A stretch of DNA of 64,000 bases from an uncultured SAR86 cluster bacterium (GTDB taxonomy: Bacteria; Pseudomonadota; Gammaproteobacteria; Magnimaribacterales; AG-339-G14): NCBI GenBank assembly GCA_902524805.1, contig CABZES010000001.1, forward strand, positions 1-64,000, in the 5' to 3' direction. Below, piece after piece: positions 18,775 to 32,642 of this stretch (positions are counted from its first letter, which is position 1; each line of letters begins with the position of its first letter). The position numbers were made by a program, and so were the translations under genes. The notes under the pieces were generated by a model that had not been told where the DNA came from, did not search any database, and worked only from the letters and a program-made list of their open reading frames with translations.

Positions 18775-20638
18775 CCACTTTTTTCCAATTCTCTGTTTTC
18801 TTTAAATGAACCAACAATAAAGAAATGGTTGCAGGTGTTATCCCTGGAATTCTCTGAGCGTGAGCAATTGTTCTTGGCCTCACGTCTAAAAGTTTTTGTT
18901 TTGATTCGTTAGACAAGCCTTTTATTTTTTCATATGACATTTTTTCTGGAATCAAAGCATTTTCATTATTTAGTATTTTTTTTATTTCTTTCTTTTGGCG
19001 AGCGATATACCCTGCGTATTTTTCTTCTGTTACAACATCAAGAAAGATTTCTTCAGAAGCTTTCTTAATTTTTAATTTTTCGCAAAGTTCAACATAATTT
19101 ACTTCGGGTCGCTTGAGAGCCTCCAATGCTGTTATCTTTTGCTGGCTTTTCTGGCTGTTTGAGTTGGATTGCTTTGGAAGATCTTCTCTTTTTATCTTTA
19201 AAGAAGCTAACCTTTGTTTTTCTTTAGCAATTAGGTTCATTTTATTTTGGAATTTTTTCCATCTTTCGTCATTAATTAAACCCATTTTTTGAGCAATTGG
19301 AGTTAGCCGCTGATCTGCATTGTCTTCTCTTAGCAGTAATCGATGTTCTGCCCTGCTTGTAAACATTCTGTATGGCTCCTTAGTGCCTAATGTAACTAAA
19401 TCATCTATTAGAACGCCTATGTAGCTCTCGTCTCTTGGAGATACCCAGGGTTCCTGATCATCTATAGAGAGACATGCGTTTATTCCAGCAACTATTCCTT
19501 GCGCTGCTGCTTCTTCATATCCTGTTGTGCCATTTATTTGGCCTGCAAAATAGAGGTTTTTTATTTTTTTTGTTTCTAAAGAATGTTTAAGCTCTCTTGG
19601 ATCAAAAAAATCGTATTCTACTGCGTAGCCATATTGCTCTATTTTTGCTTTTTCAAATCCGGGAATTGAGAATATCATTTGTTCTTGAATTTCTGCAGGC
19701 ATGCTTGTTGAAATACCATTTGGATAAACTAAATCCGAATTTAAGCCTTCAGGCTCTATAAAAATTTGATGTGAAACTTTATCGGCAAACCTATAAATCT
19801 TATCTTCTATGGAAGGACAGTAACGAGGACCAACTCCTTCTATTTTTCCTGAGAACATTGGCGATTTATCTATACCTTTTTTTATAAATTCATGAGTTTT
19901 CTCGGTTGTTCTGGTTAAGAAGCAGCTTATTTGTTTGGGGTGAATTTTGGGTGTGTTTAAAAATGACATTGTTGGTCTAGGATTGTCTCCCGGTTGCTCT
20001 ATTGTTTTACTCCAGTCTATTGAATTGATATTCAGTCTAGGAGGTGTTCCTGTTTTTAATCTACCGGTTTTTAGATCTAAATCTGACAAAAAATTAGCCA
20101 AGTTTTTTGAAGAATGTTCTCCTACTCTCCCGCCTTCTAAAGACTCATCTCCAGTAAATAACTTACCGTTAAGAAAAGTTCCAGCAGTCAGAATTACTTT
20201 ATTGGAATAGACTTTTTTATCGTTTTCCAAAACAACTCCAGAAACTTCAGAGTCCTTGATTAAAAGCTCTTTAACTTCTGATTCTACTACAGTTAGTAAG
20301 TGTTCACTATTTATTATACTCTTTACTGAATAGGAATAAAGTTCTCTATCTGATTGTGATCTTGTAGCTCTAACCGCTGGACCTTTTGAAGAATTCAATA
20401 CTCTGAAATGAATTCCTGCCTTGTCTGCGCTCATGGCCATCAAACCGCCCATGGCATCAATCTCTCTTACGAGATGACTCTTACCAATGCCTCCTATCGC
20501 CGGGTTGCAGGACATCTTACCAATTGCCTTTTCAGACTGAGTAATAAGGCAAGTCTTCTTTCCATATCTTGCGCACACAAAAGCCGCTTCTGCGCCTGCA
20601 TGCCCTCCACCTATAACTATGATTTCAAAGTTACTCAT
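18752..20638 (-). CDS. mnmG: tRNA U34 carboxymethylaminomethyl enzyme MnmG (GidA)
   Basis: [13 protein letters not shown]...[24 protein letters not shown]. Confidence 0.98.
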   Translation of the reverse strand: MSNFEIIVIGGGHAGAEAAFVCARYGKKTCLITQSEKAIGKMSCNPAIGGIGKSHLVREIDAMGGLMAMSADKAGIHFRVLNSSKGPAVRATRSQSDRELYSYSVKSIINSEHLLTVVESEVKELLIKDSEVSGVVLENDKKVYSNKVILTAGTFLNGKLFTGDESLEGGRVGEHSSKNLANFLSDLDLKTGRLKTGTPPRLNINSIDWSKTIEQPGDNPRPTMSFLNTPKIHPKQISCFLTRTTEKTHEFIKKGIDKSPMFSGKIEGVGPRYCPSIEDKIYRFADKVSHQIFIEPEGLNSDLVYPNGISTSMPAEIQEQMIFSIPGFEKAKIEQYGYAVEYDFFDPRELKHSLETKKIKNLYFAGQINGTTGYEEAAAQGIVAGINACLSIDDQEPWVSPRDESYIGVLIDDLVTLGTKEPYRMFTSRAEHRLLLREDNADQRLTPIAQKMGLINDERWKKFQNKMNLIAKEKQRLASLKIKREDLPKQSNSNSQKSQQKITALEALKRPEVNYVELCEKLKIKKASEEIFLDVVTEEKYAGYIARQKKEIKKILNNENALIPEKMSYEKIKGLSNESKQKLLDVRPRTIAHAQRIPGITPATISLLLVHLKKTENWKKVDVSSSSV

Positions 20639-20882
20639 TACTTTATAAATTATATTGTTTATATATTTATATATATATTCATATTGTTGTTGTTATTGTT
20701 GGCATTAAGGTTTTCTGTTGATAACTCTTAAAACGCAACTATAAAACAGATCCGGGGATTTAAAAACCTTGTTTATAAAAAGATACTTTGTTTGTGGAAA
20801 AATTGTAAATTTGTGTTAGTAAAATAGAGAGGCAGATTTTGAAAAAAACCAACCAACAACTAACTAACAAATATTCAACAAT

Positions 20883-22193
20883 TTATTTGCCAATACAAAA
20901 ACTGGAAAAGATTTCCCCTAGCAGGTCGTCCGAAGAATAAGGGTTTTGAATTTGACCTAAAAGATCGCTTGCCATTTTTAAATGTTCTGCACATAGCTCT
21001 ATAGAGCTCTCATCACACATGCTCTCAGCTACAAGAGACTCTTTCAAAGAAAGGGTTAATAGTTTTGAATGCCTAGATCTTGCTGAAAACCCATTTAAAG
21101 CTTTATTCTTATTAAAGAAGACAGCGCTTATTAAAACTTCTTCGAGCTCTTGTATATTTTCTTCAAACTTAGCCGAAATATAAAGCTGATTTTCTAACCT
21201 CTCTTTCGATAAGTCGCTTTTATTAATAACTTTTATGACCTTCAGTTCTTTTGGATAGGACATCTCATACTCTAAATTTTTAGGATCCCTAAGCTCGATT
21301 ACAAGATTTGCTTCTTTTAAAGCCTCCTTGGCTCTATCAGCTCCAATTTTTTCGAGTGTGCCTTGCTGTTTTGTGCTAAAGCCCGCAGAATCTATAAATT
21401 CGAATTTTATTCCTTGAATTTTAACAGATTTAGAGACCAGATCTCTGGTAGTTCCAGGTATTTCAGAGACGATAGATGTATTATTTTTAGTTAATATATT
21501 CATTAATGTAGATTTTCCCGCATTTTCTGGACCAGTAATGATGGTCTTAACCCCCTCACCTACAAGTATTGCGTCTTCTATCTTACTGTTAAATTCTGCT
21601 AAAGTGCTGTTAAAAGCTTTGATTTTAGTCTTAAGTCTCGATAAATCAATATTTGTTTCTTGATCATTGAAATCTATTTCTCCCTCAGTTTCTGCTCTTA
21701 GTTTCTTCAAACCTAAAATTATTTTATTTATTTCTTTTTGAAACTCACCTTTAAGAGATTTATTCACCATTTTTATTTCTTCCAGGGATTCGGAAGAAAT
21801 AAGATCAGAAATTGCTTCTGCTTCAATAAGGCTAATTTTTTCATTCAAATAGGCGCGCATAGTAAATTCGCCTGGTTCTGCATATCTGCACCCCAAATCA
21901 TTTAAGAAAGACAAAACAAGCTCTACAATTATGGGATTACCATGACAAGAAATCTCAATAGTGTCTTCGCCAGTATAAGAATTAGGAAAAAGATAAGAAG
22001 TAAGCACACACTTTTCTTTAATTCCCTTCTTTAATGGAATTTCAGCAATAATGACTTTTTTGTGTTTTATCTCCTTTTTGGTTATTTTTTTAAATATTTT
22101 GGGACAATCTTTGCCGGAAACTCTAATACAGGAGATGGCACCAGACCCCAGGGGGGAGGAGCACGCAATTATTGTGTCTTCGAAATTTATCAA
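20883..22193 (-). CDS. mnmE: tRNA modification GTPase MnmE (TrmE)
   Basis: GPENAGKSTLMN, PGTTRD, C-terminal FCIGK. Confidence 0.97.
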   Translation of the reverse strand: MINFEDTIIACSSPLGSGAISCIRVSGKDCPKIFKKITKKEIKHKKVIIAEIPLKKGIKEKCVLTSYLFPNSYTGEDTIEISCHGNPIIVELVLSFLNDLGCRYAEPGEFTMRAYLNEKISLIEAEAISDLISSESLEEIKMVNKSLKGEFQKEINKIILGLKKLRAETEGEIDFNDQETNIDLSRLKTKIKAFNSTLAEFNSKIEDAILVGEGVKTIITGPENAGKSTLMNILTKNNTSIVSEIPGTTRDLVSKSVKIQGIKFEFIDSAGFSTKQQGTLEKIGADRAKEALKEANLVIELRDPKNLEYEMSYPKELKVIKVINKSDLSKERLENQLYISAKFEENIQELEEVLISAVFFNKNKALNGFSARSRHSKLLTLSLKESLVAESMCDESSIELCAEHLKMASDLLGQIQNPYSSDDLLGEIFSSFCIGK

Positions 22194-22196
22194 TTA

Positions 22197-23846
22197 CTAA
22201 GCGCTGGCTTTTTCTTTTCTGGGGCCATGCATAACCATTTGCACAGCAGAAACTAGGGAATTTAAAAACCAATAGAGCACTAATCCAGCAGGAAACAAGG
22301 CGAACAAAACACCAAATATAAGCGGCATATATTTAAACACATTAGCCTGAATTGGGTCTGCACCAACCGGTTGAGGCTGAAGTTGCTGCATTCCCCACAT
22401 GGCTGCCATATTAAGAATTGGCAAGATAAAAAAAGGATCTCGGGCGGATAAGTCTGTGATCCAAAACAAAAAAGGCGCATATCTAAGCTCTACTGTCTCT
22501 ATTAACACCCAATAAAAAGCCAGAAAAAAGGGCATTTGCATAAGCATTGGTAGACAGCCGAGGGCCGGATTTACTTTTTCTTTTTTATAAAGCTCCATCA
22601 TTGCCTTCGATAGGGCTTGCCTGTCATCAGCATGTCTTTCTTGAATTTCTTGCATCTTCGGCTGAACAGCTCTCATTTTTCCCATGTTTCGGTATGAAAC
22701 CATCGAAAGAGGCCATAGTAGAAGCTTGATAAGAATGGTGACTAAAACTATTGACCAGCCCCAATTTCCAGTCAAATCAAAGAAAACCGTCATCGCAGAG
22801 TACATTGGCTGACCAATCCACCACAACCAACCATAATCAACCGCTAAATCCAGCTCCGGATGAGCTTTTTGAAGTTCTTTTTTTATCTTAGGGCCAAAAT
22901 ATACTTTCTGATTAAAAGAAACCTCATTATTTGGTGAAATAGAACTTGTCTCTCCTACTAAACCGACAGAGTAAATATCAGATTTAGAACTTTTTCTTGC
23001 TTGAAATATTAAGTTCGTTCCTTCTTCAGGAATAATAGAGCTAATAAAATAATGCTCAAGCATAGAAACCCAACCTTTAGTAGATAGCTCTCTATATGAA
23101 TCTTCATTTAAATTTGAAAAAGATATTTTGTTGTAGTTATCTGAAGAGGTTTGAAAAGCAGGGCCCAAATACGCAAAACTTGCTGGATTAAAAATAGAAC
23201 TTTCATCAGCATATAAATCGACACTTGATCTGTCTATTTTTGAGAAGGGCGCAAATGTAACTTCAGTATTTGAAAGATTTAAAATGCTGTCTGTTACTGA
23301 AACAAAATAATCGTCATTTTTAAAACTAAAAGTTTTTTTAAAAATTAAATCTTTTTCTCTTTTTTCTAATACAACAAAAGTTTTATTATTAGAGTTGTAT
23401 TTTTCTTTGACAGAAAAGAGATTATCTTTTGGATTTAATTCTTTATTTAAAAATTCAAAACCACTTAATTGTGAATATTTTTCAGCGCCGCACTTATTGA
23501 ATAAAACTTTTTTTTCTGAAGAATTAATTTCAGTAGGGTAGTTATCTAATGTGGCTTTAACTATTTCGCCTTTGTTAAGATCTATATCTAAAGACCAATA
23601 GGGAGTCCTTAAAGTTTCTATATTTTCTAATGAGCAAATTTCGGTTAAGGGCTCTTTATACGAAAGATCTTCATTAAACGGAGTTGACTCTTGGTAATCG
23701 TTTGAAGGCCCTGTAAGTGAGCGCCCACTATCACTGTATGTATCATCTATGCTGCTATTATCTGAAGGCGGATCCCATCTTATAAGCAAAAAATAAGAGA
23801 AAATCAAAATCGAAAACATTAAAAAATATCTTTGAAAATTCTCCAT
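22197..23846 (-). CDS. yidC: Membrane protein insertase YidC
   Basis: N-terminal periplasmic domain and 60KD_IMP core (NWGWSIVLVTILIKLLLWPLS). Confidence 0.97.
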   Translation of the reverse strand: MENFQRYFLMFSILIFSYFLLIRWDPPSDNSSIDDTYSDSGRSLTGPSNDYQESTPFNEDLSYKEPLTEICSLENIETLRTPYWSLDIDLNKGEIVKATLDNYPTEINSSEKKVLFNKCGAEKYSQLSGFEFLNKELNPKDNLFSVKEKYNSNNKTFVVLEKREKDLIFKKTFSFKNDDYFVSVTDSILNLSNTEVTFAPFSKIDRSSVDLYADESSIFNPASFAYLGPAFQTSSDNYNKISFSNLNEDSYRELSTKGWVSMLEHYFISSIIPEEGTNLIFQARKSSKSDIYSVGLVGETSSISPNNEVSFNQKVYFGPKIKKELQKAHPELDLAVDYGWLWWIGQPMYSAMTVFFDLTGNWGWSIVLVTILIKLLLWPLSMVSYRNMGKMRAVQPKMQEIQERHADDRQALSKAMMELYKKEKVNPALGCLPMLMQMPFFLAFYWVLIETVELRYAPFLFWITDLSARDPFFILPILNMAAMWGMQQLQPQPVGADPIQANVFKYMPLIFGVLFALFPAGLVLYWFLNSLVSAVQMVMHGPRKEKASA

Positions 23847-23849
23847 TAT

Positions 23850-24107
23850 TTATTCCTTCTCAGGCACATTATCTATGCCTTTGCCGCCCCAAGGGTGACA
23901 CTTTGATATTCTTTTTATTCCTAAAATTAAGCCCTTTTTTAGTCCATGAACTTTTAAGCTTTCAATAAAATAGGCGCTGCAAGTTGGGTGATATCGGCAG
24001 TTGTTTCCAATTAGAGGACTTATAAAAATTTGATAAAATCTAATTACAAGAATTAGTGTTTTAGAACAAAGCAGACTAATTATATTATTCATTATTTGCA
24101 AACGCAC
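23850..24107 (-). CDS. yidD: Membrane protein insertion efficiency factor YidD; ORF-track start may be long
   Basis: [33 protein letters not shown]...CHPWGGKG. Confidence 0.95.
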   Translation of the reverse strand: MRLQIMNNIISLLCSKTLILVIRFYQIFISPLIGNNCRYHPTCSAYFIESLKVHGLKKGLILGIKRISKCHPWGGKGIDNVPEKE

Positions 24108-24533
24108 TTAAGTAGAGAATTCTATCTTTCTTTTTAGTTCAGCGAAATTTTTTTTTATACTGGCTTTTTCAAAAGCGTCTATTTTTAAACCAACTAAAAA
24201 AATAATCTTAAATCCTTTTTTCGATTTAATTGTCTTGAGCATTTCTTTAGCCGCTCTTTTAGCATAATTTCTATCTACTGCTAGCTTGATATATTTTTTC
24301 GGATATATGAAACCATAATTGATCTCCTTAATAGATTGGAATAATACATAAGCTTTAAAAAAATCTGAGGAAATGACTAAATCCTTTTCTTTAAAAATTA
24401 AGTCAAAATCTGACTTGCTTTTCAATGAAACCAATTTCAAAGGACTAAACAGTAAGGGATTTGCGGCCTTTGGTTCTTCTATTTTTAAGAACTGATTGTC
24501 CGCCAAGAGTTGAGGATCTTTTTCTAAATCCAT
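24108..24533 (-). CDS. rnpA: Ribonuclease P protein component; true start uncertain (possibly TTG near 24440)
   Basis: [30 protein letters not shown]-terminal extension overlaps rpmH out of frame. Confidence 0.9.
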   Translation of the reverse strand: MDLEKDPQLLADNQFLKIEEPKAANPLLFSPLKLVSLKSKSDFDLIFKEKDLVISSDFFKAYVLFQSIKEINYGFIYPKKYIKLAVDRNYAKRAAKEMLKTIKSKKGFKIIFLVGLKIDAFEKASIKKNFAELKRKIEFST

Positions 24534-24579
24534 GAGTCCTTTTTCTTTTAAGTTTGCTTGGTTGATAAGTTCTTTTCAT
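24445..24579 (-). CDS. rpmH: 50S ribosomal protein L34 (absent from ORF track)
   Basis: Minus-strand translation from ATG at 24579: [44 protein letters not shown]-stop. Confidence 0.97.
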   Translation of the reverse strand: MKRTYQPSKLKRKRTHGFRKRSSTLGGQSVLKNRRTKGRKSLTV

Positions 24580-24599
24580 GATTAAAATATTTAAGAATC

Positions 24600-24812
24600 G
24601 CAGATAATATATAATTTTTTAAAAAAATCAATTAAAATAACTTATCTACAAGTTATCCACAATTTGTATAATTGATACTCTATAGTTTTTTAGAAAATTA
24701 AATTAAAATAACTTATCTACAAGTTATCCACAATTTATTTAATGGATACCCTGTGGATAAGTTGATATAAAAGTAATACTATCTTAACAAATGTCTTTTT
24801 AGGAGAAAGATT
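24600..24812. other. oriC: Candidate oriC between rpmH and dnaA
   Basis: TTATCTACA (24642-24650, 24713-24721), TTATCCACA (24653-24661, 24724-24732), inverted TGTGGATAA (24752-24760); AT-rich flanks; gene direction diverges here. Confidence 0.8.
24630..24736. repeat. Two exact 36-bp direct repeats of a DnaA-box module (24630-24665 and 24701-24736)
   Basis: aattaaaataacttatctacaagttatccacaattt occurs twice, 71 bp apart. Confidence 0.95.
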
Positions 24813-26144
24813 TTGCAAATTTGGAACAAATGTAAAAAAAGCTTTGAAAGCAGCTTGCCAATAGAACAATATGCTACTTGGATAAACCCCTTAGAATTTG
24901 CTGAGTCAGAAAAGGTAAATGGCTTGCGCTCTTTTTATATTTTAGCCCCAAATGATTTTATTAAAGAATATATAAGGACAAATTTAGATCAAGATTTTAG
25001 AAAACAAATCGAAAAAGCTTCAGGATTAAAGAACTTTTCTTTGTCATATGAGCTTGCAAATACTTATAACTTATTGAATTTAAAGGAGAAAAAAAATAAT
25101 AAAACTTCATTATTCTCTAATAAAGAAAATTCCTTAATTTCTAATTTTACCTTTGAAGCTTTTGTAGAGGGAAAATCTAACAATGTTGCTCTTGCAGCTG
25201 CTAAACAAATCGCTGAAATGCCAGATGGTGCTTATAATCCATTATTCATATACGGTGGAGTTGGACTTGGAAAAACTCATTTAATGCACGCCGTTGGAAA
25301 TAAACTAAAGGAAAAAGACCCTTCAAAAAAAATTGTATACGTTCATTCTGAAAGATTTGTAGGGGACATGGTTAAATCTCTTCAACTTGGAGCAATAAAT
25401 GAGTTTAAAAACTTCTACAGAACAGTAGATGCTCTGCTGATTGACGATATTCAGTTTTTTGCGGGAAAAGAACAATCTCAAGAGGAGCTCTTTCATACTT
25501 TTAATGCCTTGCTAGAAGGCGGGCAGCAAATGATCTTAACTTGTGATAGATATCCAAAAGAAATTTCAGGATTAGAAGAAAGATTGAAATCAAGGTTGGG
25601 ATGGGGGCTGCCAGTAGTTATTGAGCCGCCTGAATTGGAGACAAGAGTTGCTATTCTTTTGAGTAAATCTGAAGAAATGGGCATTGAATTACCACAAGAT
25701 AGCGCTTTTTACATTGCTCAAAAAGTAAGATCGAATGTTAGAGAATTAGAAGGGTCGTTAAAGAGGGTAGGAGCTAATTCAAAATTTACTAACAGGCCGA
25801 TTGATGTAAACCTAATTAAAGAATCTCTTAAAGATTTGTTAGCAATTCAAGCTCGACAGGTTAGCATTGATAATATACAAAAGACGGTTTCAGATTACTA
25901 TAACATTAAGCTTTCAGACCTTCTTTCTAGTAAAAGAAACAGATCTTTAGCAAGGCCTAGACAACTGTCAATGAGCCTAGCAAAAGAATTAACAAATCAT
26001 AGCTTACCAGAAATTGGCGAATCTTTCGGTGGCAGAGATCATACAACGGTTCTTCATGCTTGCAGAAGAATATTAGCTCTTAGAGAAGAAGATACTGGCA
26101 TAGAAGAAGATTATAAAAAGTTAGTAAGAGCTCTAACTGCGTGA
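24813..26144 (+). CDS. dnaA: Chromosomal replication initiator DnaA (TTG start)
   Basis: [42 protein letters not shown]; aggaga RBS before TTG. Confidence 0.98.
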   Translation: MQIWNKCKKSFESSLPIEQYATWINPLEFAESEKVNGLRSFYILAPNDFIKEYIRTNLDQDFRKQIEKASGLKNFSLSYELANTYNLLNLKEKKNNKTSLFSNKENSLISNFTFEAFVEGKSNNVALAAAKQIAEMPDGAYNPLFIYGGVGLGKTHLMHAVGNKLKEKDPSKKIVYVHSERFVGDMVKSLQLGAINEFKNFYRTVDALLIDDIQFFAGKEQSQEELFHTFNALLEGGQQMILTCDRYPKEISGLEERLKSRLGWGLPVVIEPPELETRVAILLSKSEEMGIELPQDSAFYIAQKVRSNVRELEGSLKRVGANSKFTNRPIDVNLIKESLKDLLAIQARQVSIDNIQKTVSDYYNIKLSDLLSSKRNRSLARPRQLSMSLAKELTNHSLPEIGESFGGRDHTTVLHACRRILALREEDTGIEEDYKKLVRALTA

Positions 26145-26147
26145 AAA

Positions 26148-27248
26148 ATGAAATTTACTGTTGAAAAAAAAAATATATCTGAAGCTTTGAGCCTTGTTGC
26201 GTCTGTTGCAGAAAAACGCCAATCTATTCCAGTACTTTCTAATATTTTATTAAAAGCTGAAATAGATGGATTAACTCTCATAGCAACAGATCTTGAAATA
26301 GAGCTTACTTTTAAAATTTCTAAAATTGAGCTTATTGATAAAGGAGAAACTACGGTTTCAGCAAGAAAACTAGCAGATCTTATTAGGTCCGTGCCTGAAG
26401 AAACTGTATTGACTTTTGAATTAATTGAAAACCAGTTAGAAATAAGTGCGTTAAAATTTCAGGCAGACTTTTCAACTTTACCTGTTGGAGATTTTCCAGT
26501 TACAGAAATTCAAGAATTTGAAAGAGAAGTCGCCCTACCTGGAAAAGAATTATCAGATTTAATTGAAAAAACGTCTTTTGCTATGGCTTCACAAGATGTC
26601 AGATATTATTTAAATGGAATTCTACTAGAAGTATCACCTTCTCAAATAAACGTTGTAGCGACAGATGGGCATAGATTGGCATGGTCTTCTTGTAAAATAA
26701 AGACAGATTTTACTGATGAAAAAATTATAATTCCAAGAAAATCAGCTCTAGAATTACAAAAATTACTTAATCTCTATCCTGATAATGTGAATATAGCTTT
26801 CAATTCGAATCAACTAAAAATTTTTTCAGATGAATATACTTTTATTTCAAAACTTATAGAAGGGTCTTATCCAGACTATGAAAAAGTCTTTCCAAAAGGG
26901 GCAGAACAAAAATTAAAAGCAAATAAGTCCTTAATTCAAACAGCTCTTAACAGGGCTGCAGTGTTATCTAATGAAAAGTACAGAGGGGTAAAATTTATCT
27001 TAGAAAAAGATAATTTAAAAATTTGTGCTAATAACCCAAGCAAAGAAAGCGCTGAGGAAGAGGTTTTAGTTGAATATTCTGGAGATTCTTTTGAAATAGG
27101 CTTTAATATTTCATATGTTCAGGAATCGCTATCCGTTATTTCAAATAATGAAGTTGAATTTATTTTTTTCGGTTCAGAAAATTCTTGTTTAGTAAAAAAT
27201 ATAGATGACGAAAGCTTGATACACGTAATCATGCCAATGAGATTATGA
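26148..27248 (+). CDS. dnaN: DNA polymerase III beta clamp
   Basis: Sliding clamp sequence ending HVIMPMRL. Confidence 0.97.
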   Translation: MKFTVEKKNISEALSLVASVAEKRQSIPVLSNILLKAEIDGLTLIATDLEIELTFKISKIELIDKGETTVSARKLADLIRSVPEETVLTFELIENQLEISALKFQADFSTLPVGDFPVTEIQEFEREVALPGKELSDLIEKTSFAMASQDVRYYLNGILLEVSPSQINVVATDGHRLAWSSCKIKTDFTDEKIIIPRKSALELQKLLNLYPDNVNIAFNSNQLKIFSDEYTFISKLIEGSYPDYEKVFPKGAEQKLKANKSLIQTALNRAAVLSNEKYRGVKFILEKDNLKICANNPSKESAEEEVLVEYSGDSFEIGFNISYVQESLSVISNNEVEFIFFGSENSCLVKNIDDESLIHVIMPMRL

Positions 27249-27251
27249 TAA

Positions 27252-28277
27252 ATGCATCTTTCAAGAATTCATTTAATTAACTTTAGGCTTTTCTCTAACT
27301 CTGTTTTTGATTTAGAAGAAACCTCCCTTATAACCGGGAAAAATGGTTCGGGTAAAACTTCTTTATTAGAGGCTGTTCACGTTTTACTTAAATCTAGATC
27401 TTTTAGAACTTCATCTATGAACAGTTTAATCAATCATAAGCAAGACAATTTTATTTTAAATGCAAAACTTGAAGGAAAACTTTTAACTTTTGAAAAAAAA
27501 AGAAGAAATACTGCAAAAAATAATGGATATAAAACTGAAGAATACAAATACAGAAATTTTCCAATATTAATTAATAACTTTAGTTTGGCCTTTCTTGAGG
27601 CAGATAAAGAAATAAGAAGAAGATTCTTAGATTATTTCATGTTTCACGTGAAACATGACTATATAAATAGCCAAAGAAAGTTTAAAAAGATTCTTGCAAC
27701 TAGGAATAGGGCGCTGAAAAAAAATAATGAAGAAGAAATAAATATATGGACAAAGCTATTGGTCGATGAAGCAGAAAAGATAACCAAAAATAGAGAGGAA
27801 ATTTTTAACAAAGTTATAGCAAAAGTGCCTGAGTTCTTTAACAAATTACCTTTGGATGAAAGATGGAAAAAAATAGCAAGTCAGCTTAGTTTTAAATTCT
27901 TTAAAGGATGGGACCAGGAAGAGTTAATTGAGGTCCTTAGATCAAATTTTCAAGACGATATGAAAAGGGGCTTTACCAAATTCGGTCCACAAAGATTTGA
28001 CCTCGAGATAAATATCTTAAAAAATAAAGCAGGAGACGTGCTGTCAAGAGGAGAGCAAAAGCTATTGATTTTATTGATTTTTTTATGTTTTGGAGAATTT
28101 ATTTCAGAACATACTGAAAAAAATGTTTTTTATTTAATTGATGATGCCTCCGCTGAGTTTGACGAAGAAAACTTAATTTTAGCATTAACTTCATTAGAAA
28201 AAGTTAAAGGTCAAAAGATTATTTCTTCGATAAAAAAACCAGAAAACATTAAATTAAAAAGCGTTATTGATTTATAA
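27252..28277 (+). CDS. recF: DNA replication/repair protein RecF
   Basis: LINFRLFSN, TGKNGSGKTSLLEAVHVL, LSRGEQKLL. Confidence 0.95.
   Translation: MHLSRIHLINFRLFSNSVFDLEETSLITGKNGSGKTSLLEAVHVLLKSRSFRTSSMNSLINHKQDNFILNAKLEGKLLTFEKKRRNTAKNNGYKTEEYKYRNFPILINNFSLAFLEADKEIRRRFLDYFMFHVKHDYINSQRKFKKILATRNRALKKNNEEEINIWTKLLVDEAEKITKNREEIFNKVIAKVPEFFNKLPLDERWKKIASQLSFKFFKGWDQEELIEVLRSNFQDDMKRGFTKFGPQRFDLEINILKNKAGDVLSRGEQKLLILLIFLCFGEFISEHTEKNVFYLIDDASAEFDEENLILALTSLEKVKGQKIISSIKKPENIKLKSVIDL
27640..27655. promoter_or_regulatory. parS: parS centromere-like site inside recF
   Basis: Perfect TGTTTCACGTGAAACA, the canonical ParB-binding 16-mer; palindrome extends to tcatgtttcacgtgaaacatga. Confidence 0.93.
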
Positions 28278-31239
<2,962 letters not shown>

Positions 31240-31240
<1 letters not shown>

Positions 31241-32589
31241 TAACCTGAGATTTTCTTTTTAAAAAAAGAAGAAACTTTTTCAATTTCCACTATTTCTTGG
31301 CTCATGTTATCTCGGTCTCTTATTGTGACTTTATTTTTTTCCAATGAGTCGAAATCTACTGTTATACAAATTGGTGTACCAATCTCATCATGTTTTCTGT
31401 AACTTTTGCCGATATTCCCAGTGTTTTCAACAACTACCCTTCCTAACTTCATGCTTTGCAGCTCATTCTTTAATTTATAGGCCAAATCAACCAAATCTTT
31501 GTTATTTTTTTTAAGAGGAATAACAGCTGCCTTGATAGGTGCCAAATGAGGTTTTAAAGACAACAAAACTCTTGTTTTTCCATCTGCTAGCTCTTCAACT
31601 TGATACGCTTCGTTCAAAATAGCTAAAAAGGCTCTTTCAACGCCTGCTGAGGGCTCAATAACGAAAGGAACCAGCCATTTGTTAGTATTTTGCTCTTGAA
31701 TAGCTAATTTTGAGTTAGAAGAAGCATTTTTAATGACTTTTGCTTCAATATTAAGCTCATCTTGATTTTTACTGTGAGAACCCAGGTCAAAATCAGTTCT
31801 ATTTGCAATTCCCTCTAATTCTTCAGTTCCGTGCGGAAATTTATACATCAAGTCGACAGTTTTTTTGGAGTAATGTGCTAATTCATCTCCTTCAACATAT
31901 AAAAGCTCTATGGCTTCTTTAGGAACGCCCTGTTCTTCCCACCAATTTAGTCTCAACTCAACCCATTTATTATGCCATTCATCATCGGATCCAGGATTCA
32001 CAAAAAACTCAAGTTCCATTTGTTCAAACTCTCTTACTCGAAATATAAAATTTCTCGGGGTTATTTCATTTCTAAAAGCTTTTCCTATTTGGGCAATACC
32101 AAACGGCAATGTTCTAGATGTCGAGTCAACTACATTCTTAAAATTAGTAAAAATCTGTTGAGCCGTTTCAGGTCTTAGGTACGCAAAACTTGAGCCATCA
32201 TCAACGGGTCCAACATTTGTTTTAAACATCAAATTAAATTGACGTGGCTCTGTTAAATCTTCTTCTTTACAATAATCTGGAACTTGATCTGCCCTGAATC
32301 TTTCGCCACAAGATTTACAATCAACCATAGGGTCTGTAAAAGTATCTTCGTGTCCAGAATATTTTAGAACCTCCTGATGAGTCAAAATAGAAGCGTCCAA
32401 ACCTTCAATGTCATCTCTGTCATAAACCATAGATGCCCACCAAGTTTGTTTAATATTATTCTTTAATTCAACGCCTAAAGGGCCATAATCGTATAAGCCC
32501 TGAAGGCCCCCATAAATTTCGTTCGATTGAAATATAAAACCTCTTCTTTTACAAAGCGCAACAAGTTCTTCCATTGTTTTAGCAGTCAA
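31240..32589 (-). CDS. glyQS: Glycyl-tRNA synthetase, single-chain (alpha2) type
   Basis: [33 protein letters not shown]; class II motifs; C-terminal anticodon-binding domain. Confidence 0.93.
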
Positions 32590-32642
32590 TTCTGTTTCCT
32601 CATTTACTTCAATGTATGTTTTTTATTAGTAGTAAGCACTTA

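Noticed and set aside
22280-22480. Second minus-strand ORF inside yidC
   Set aside because: Alternative frame of yidC, no independent support.
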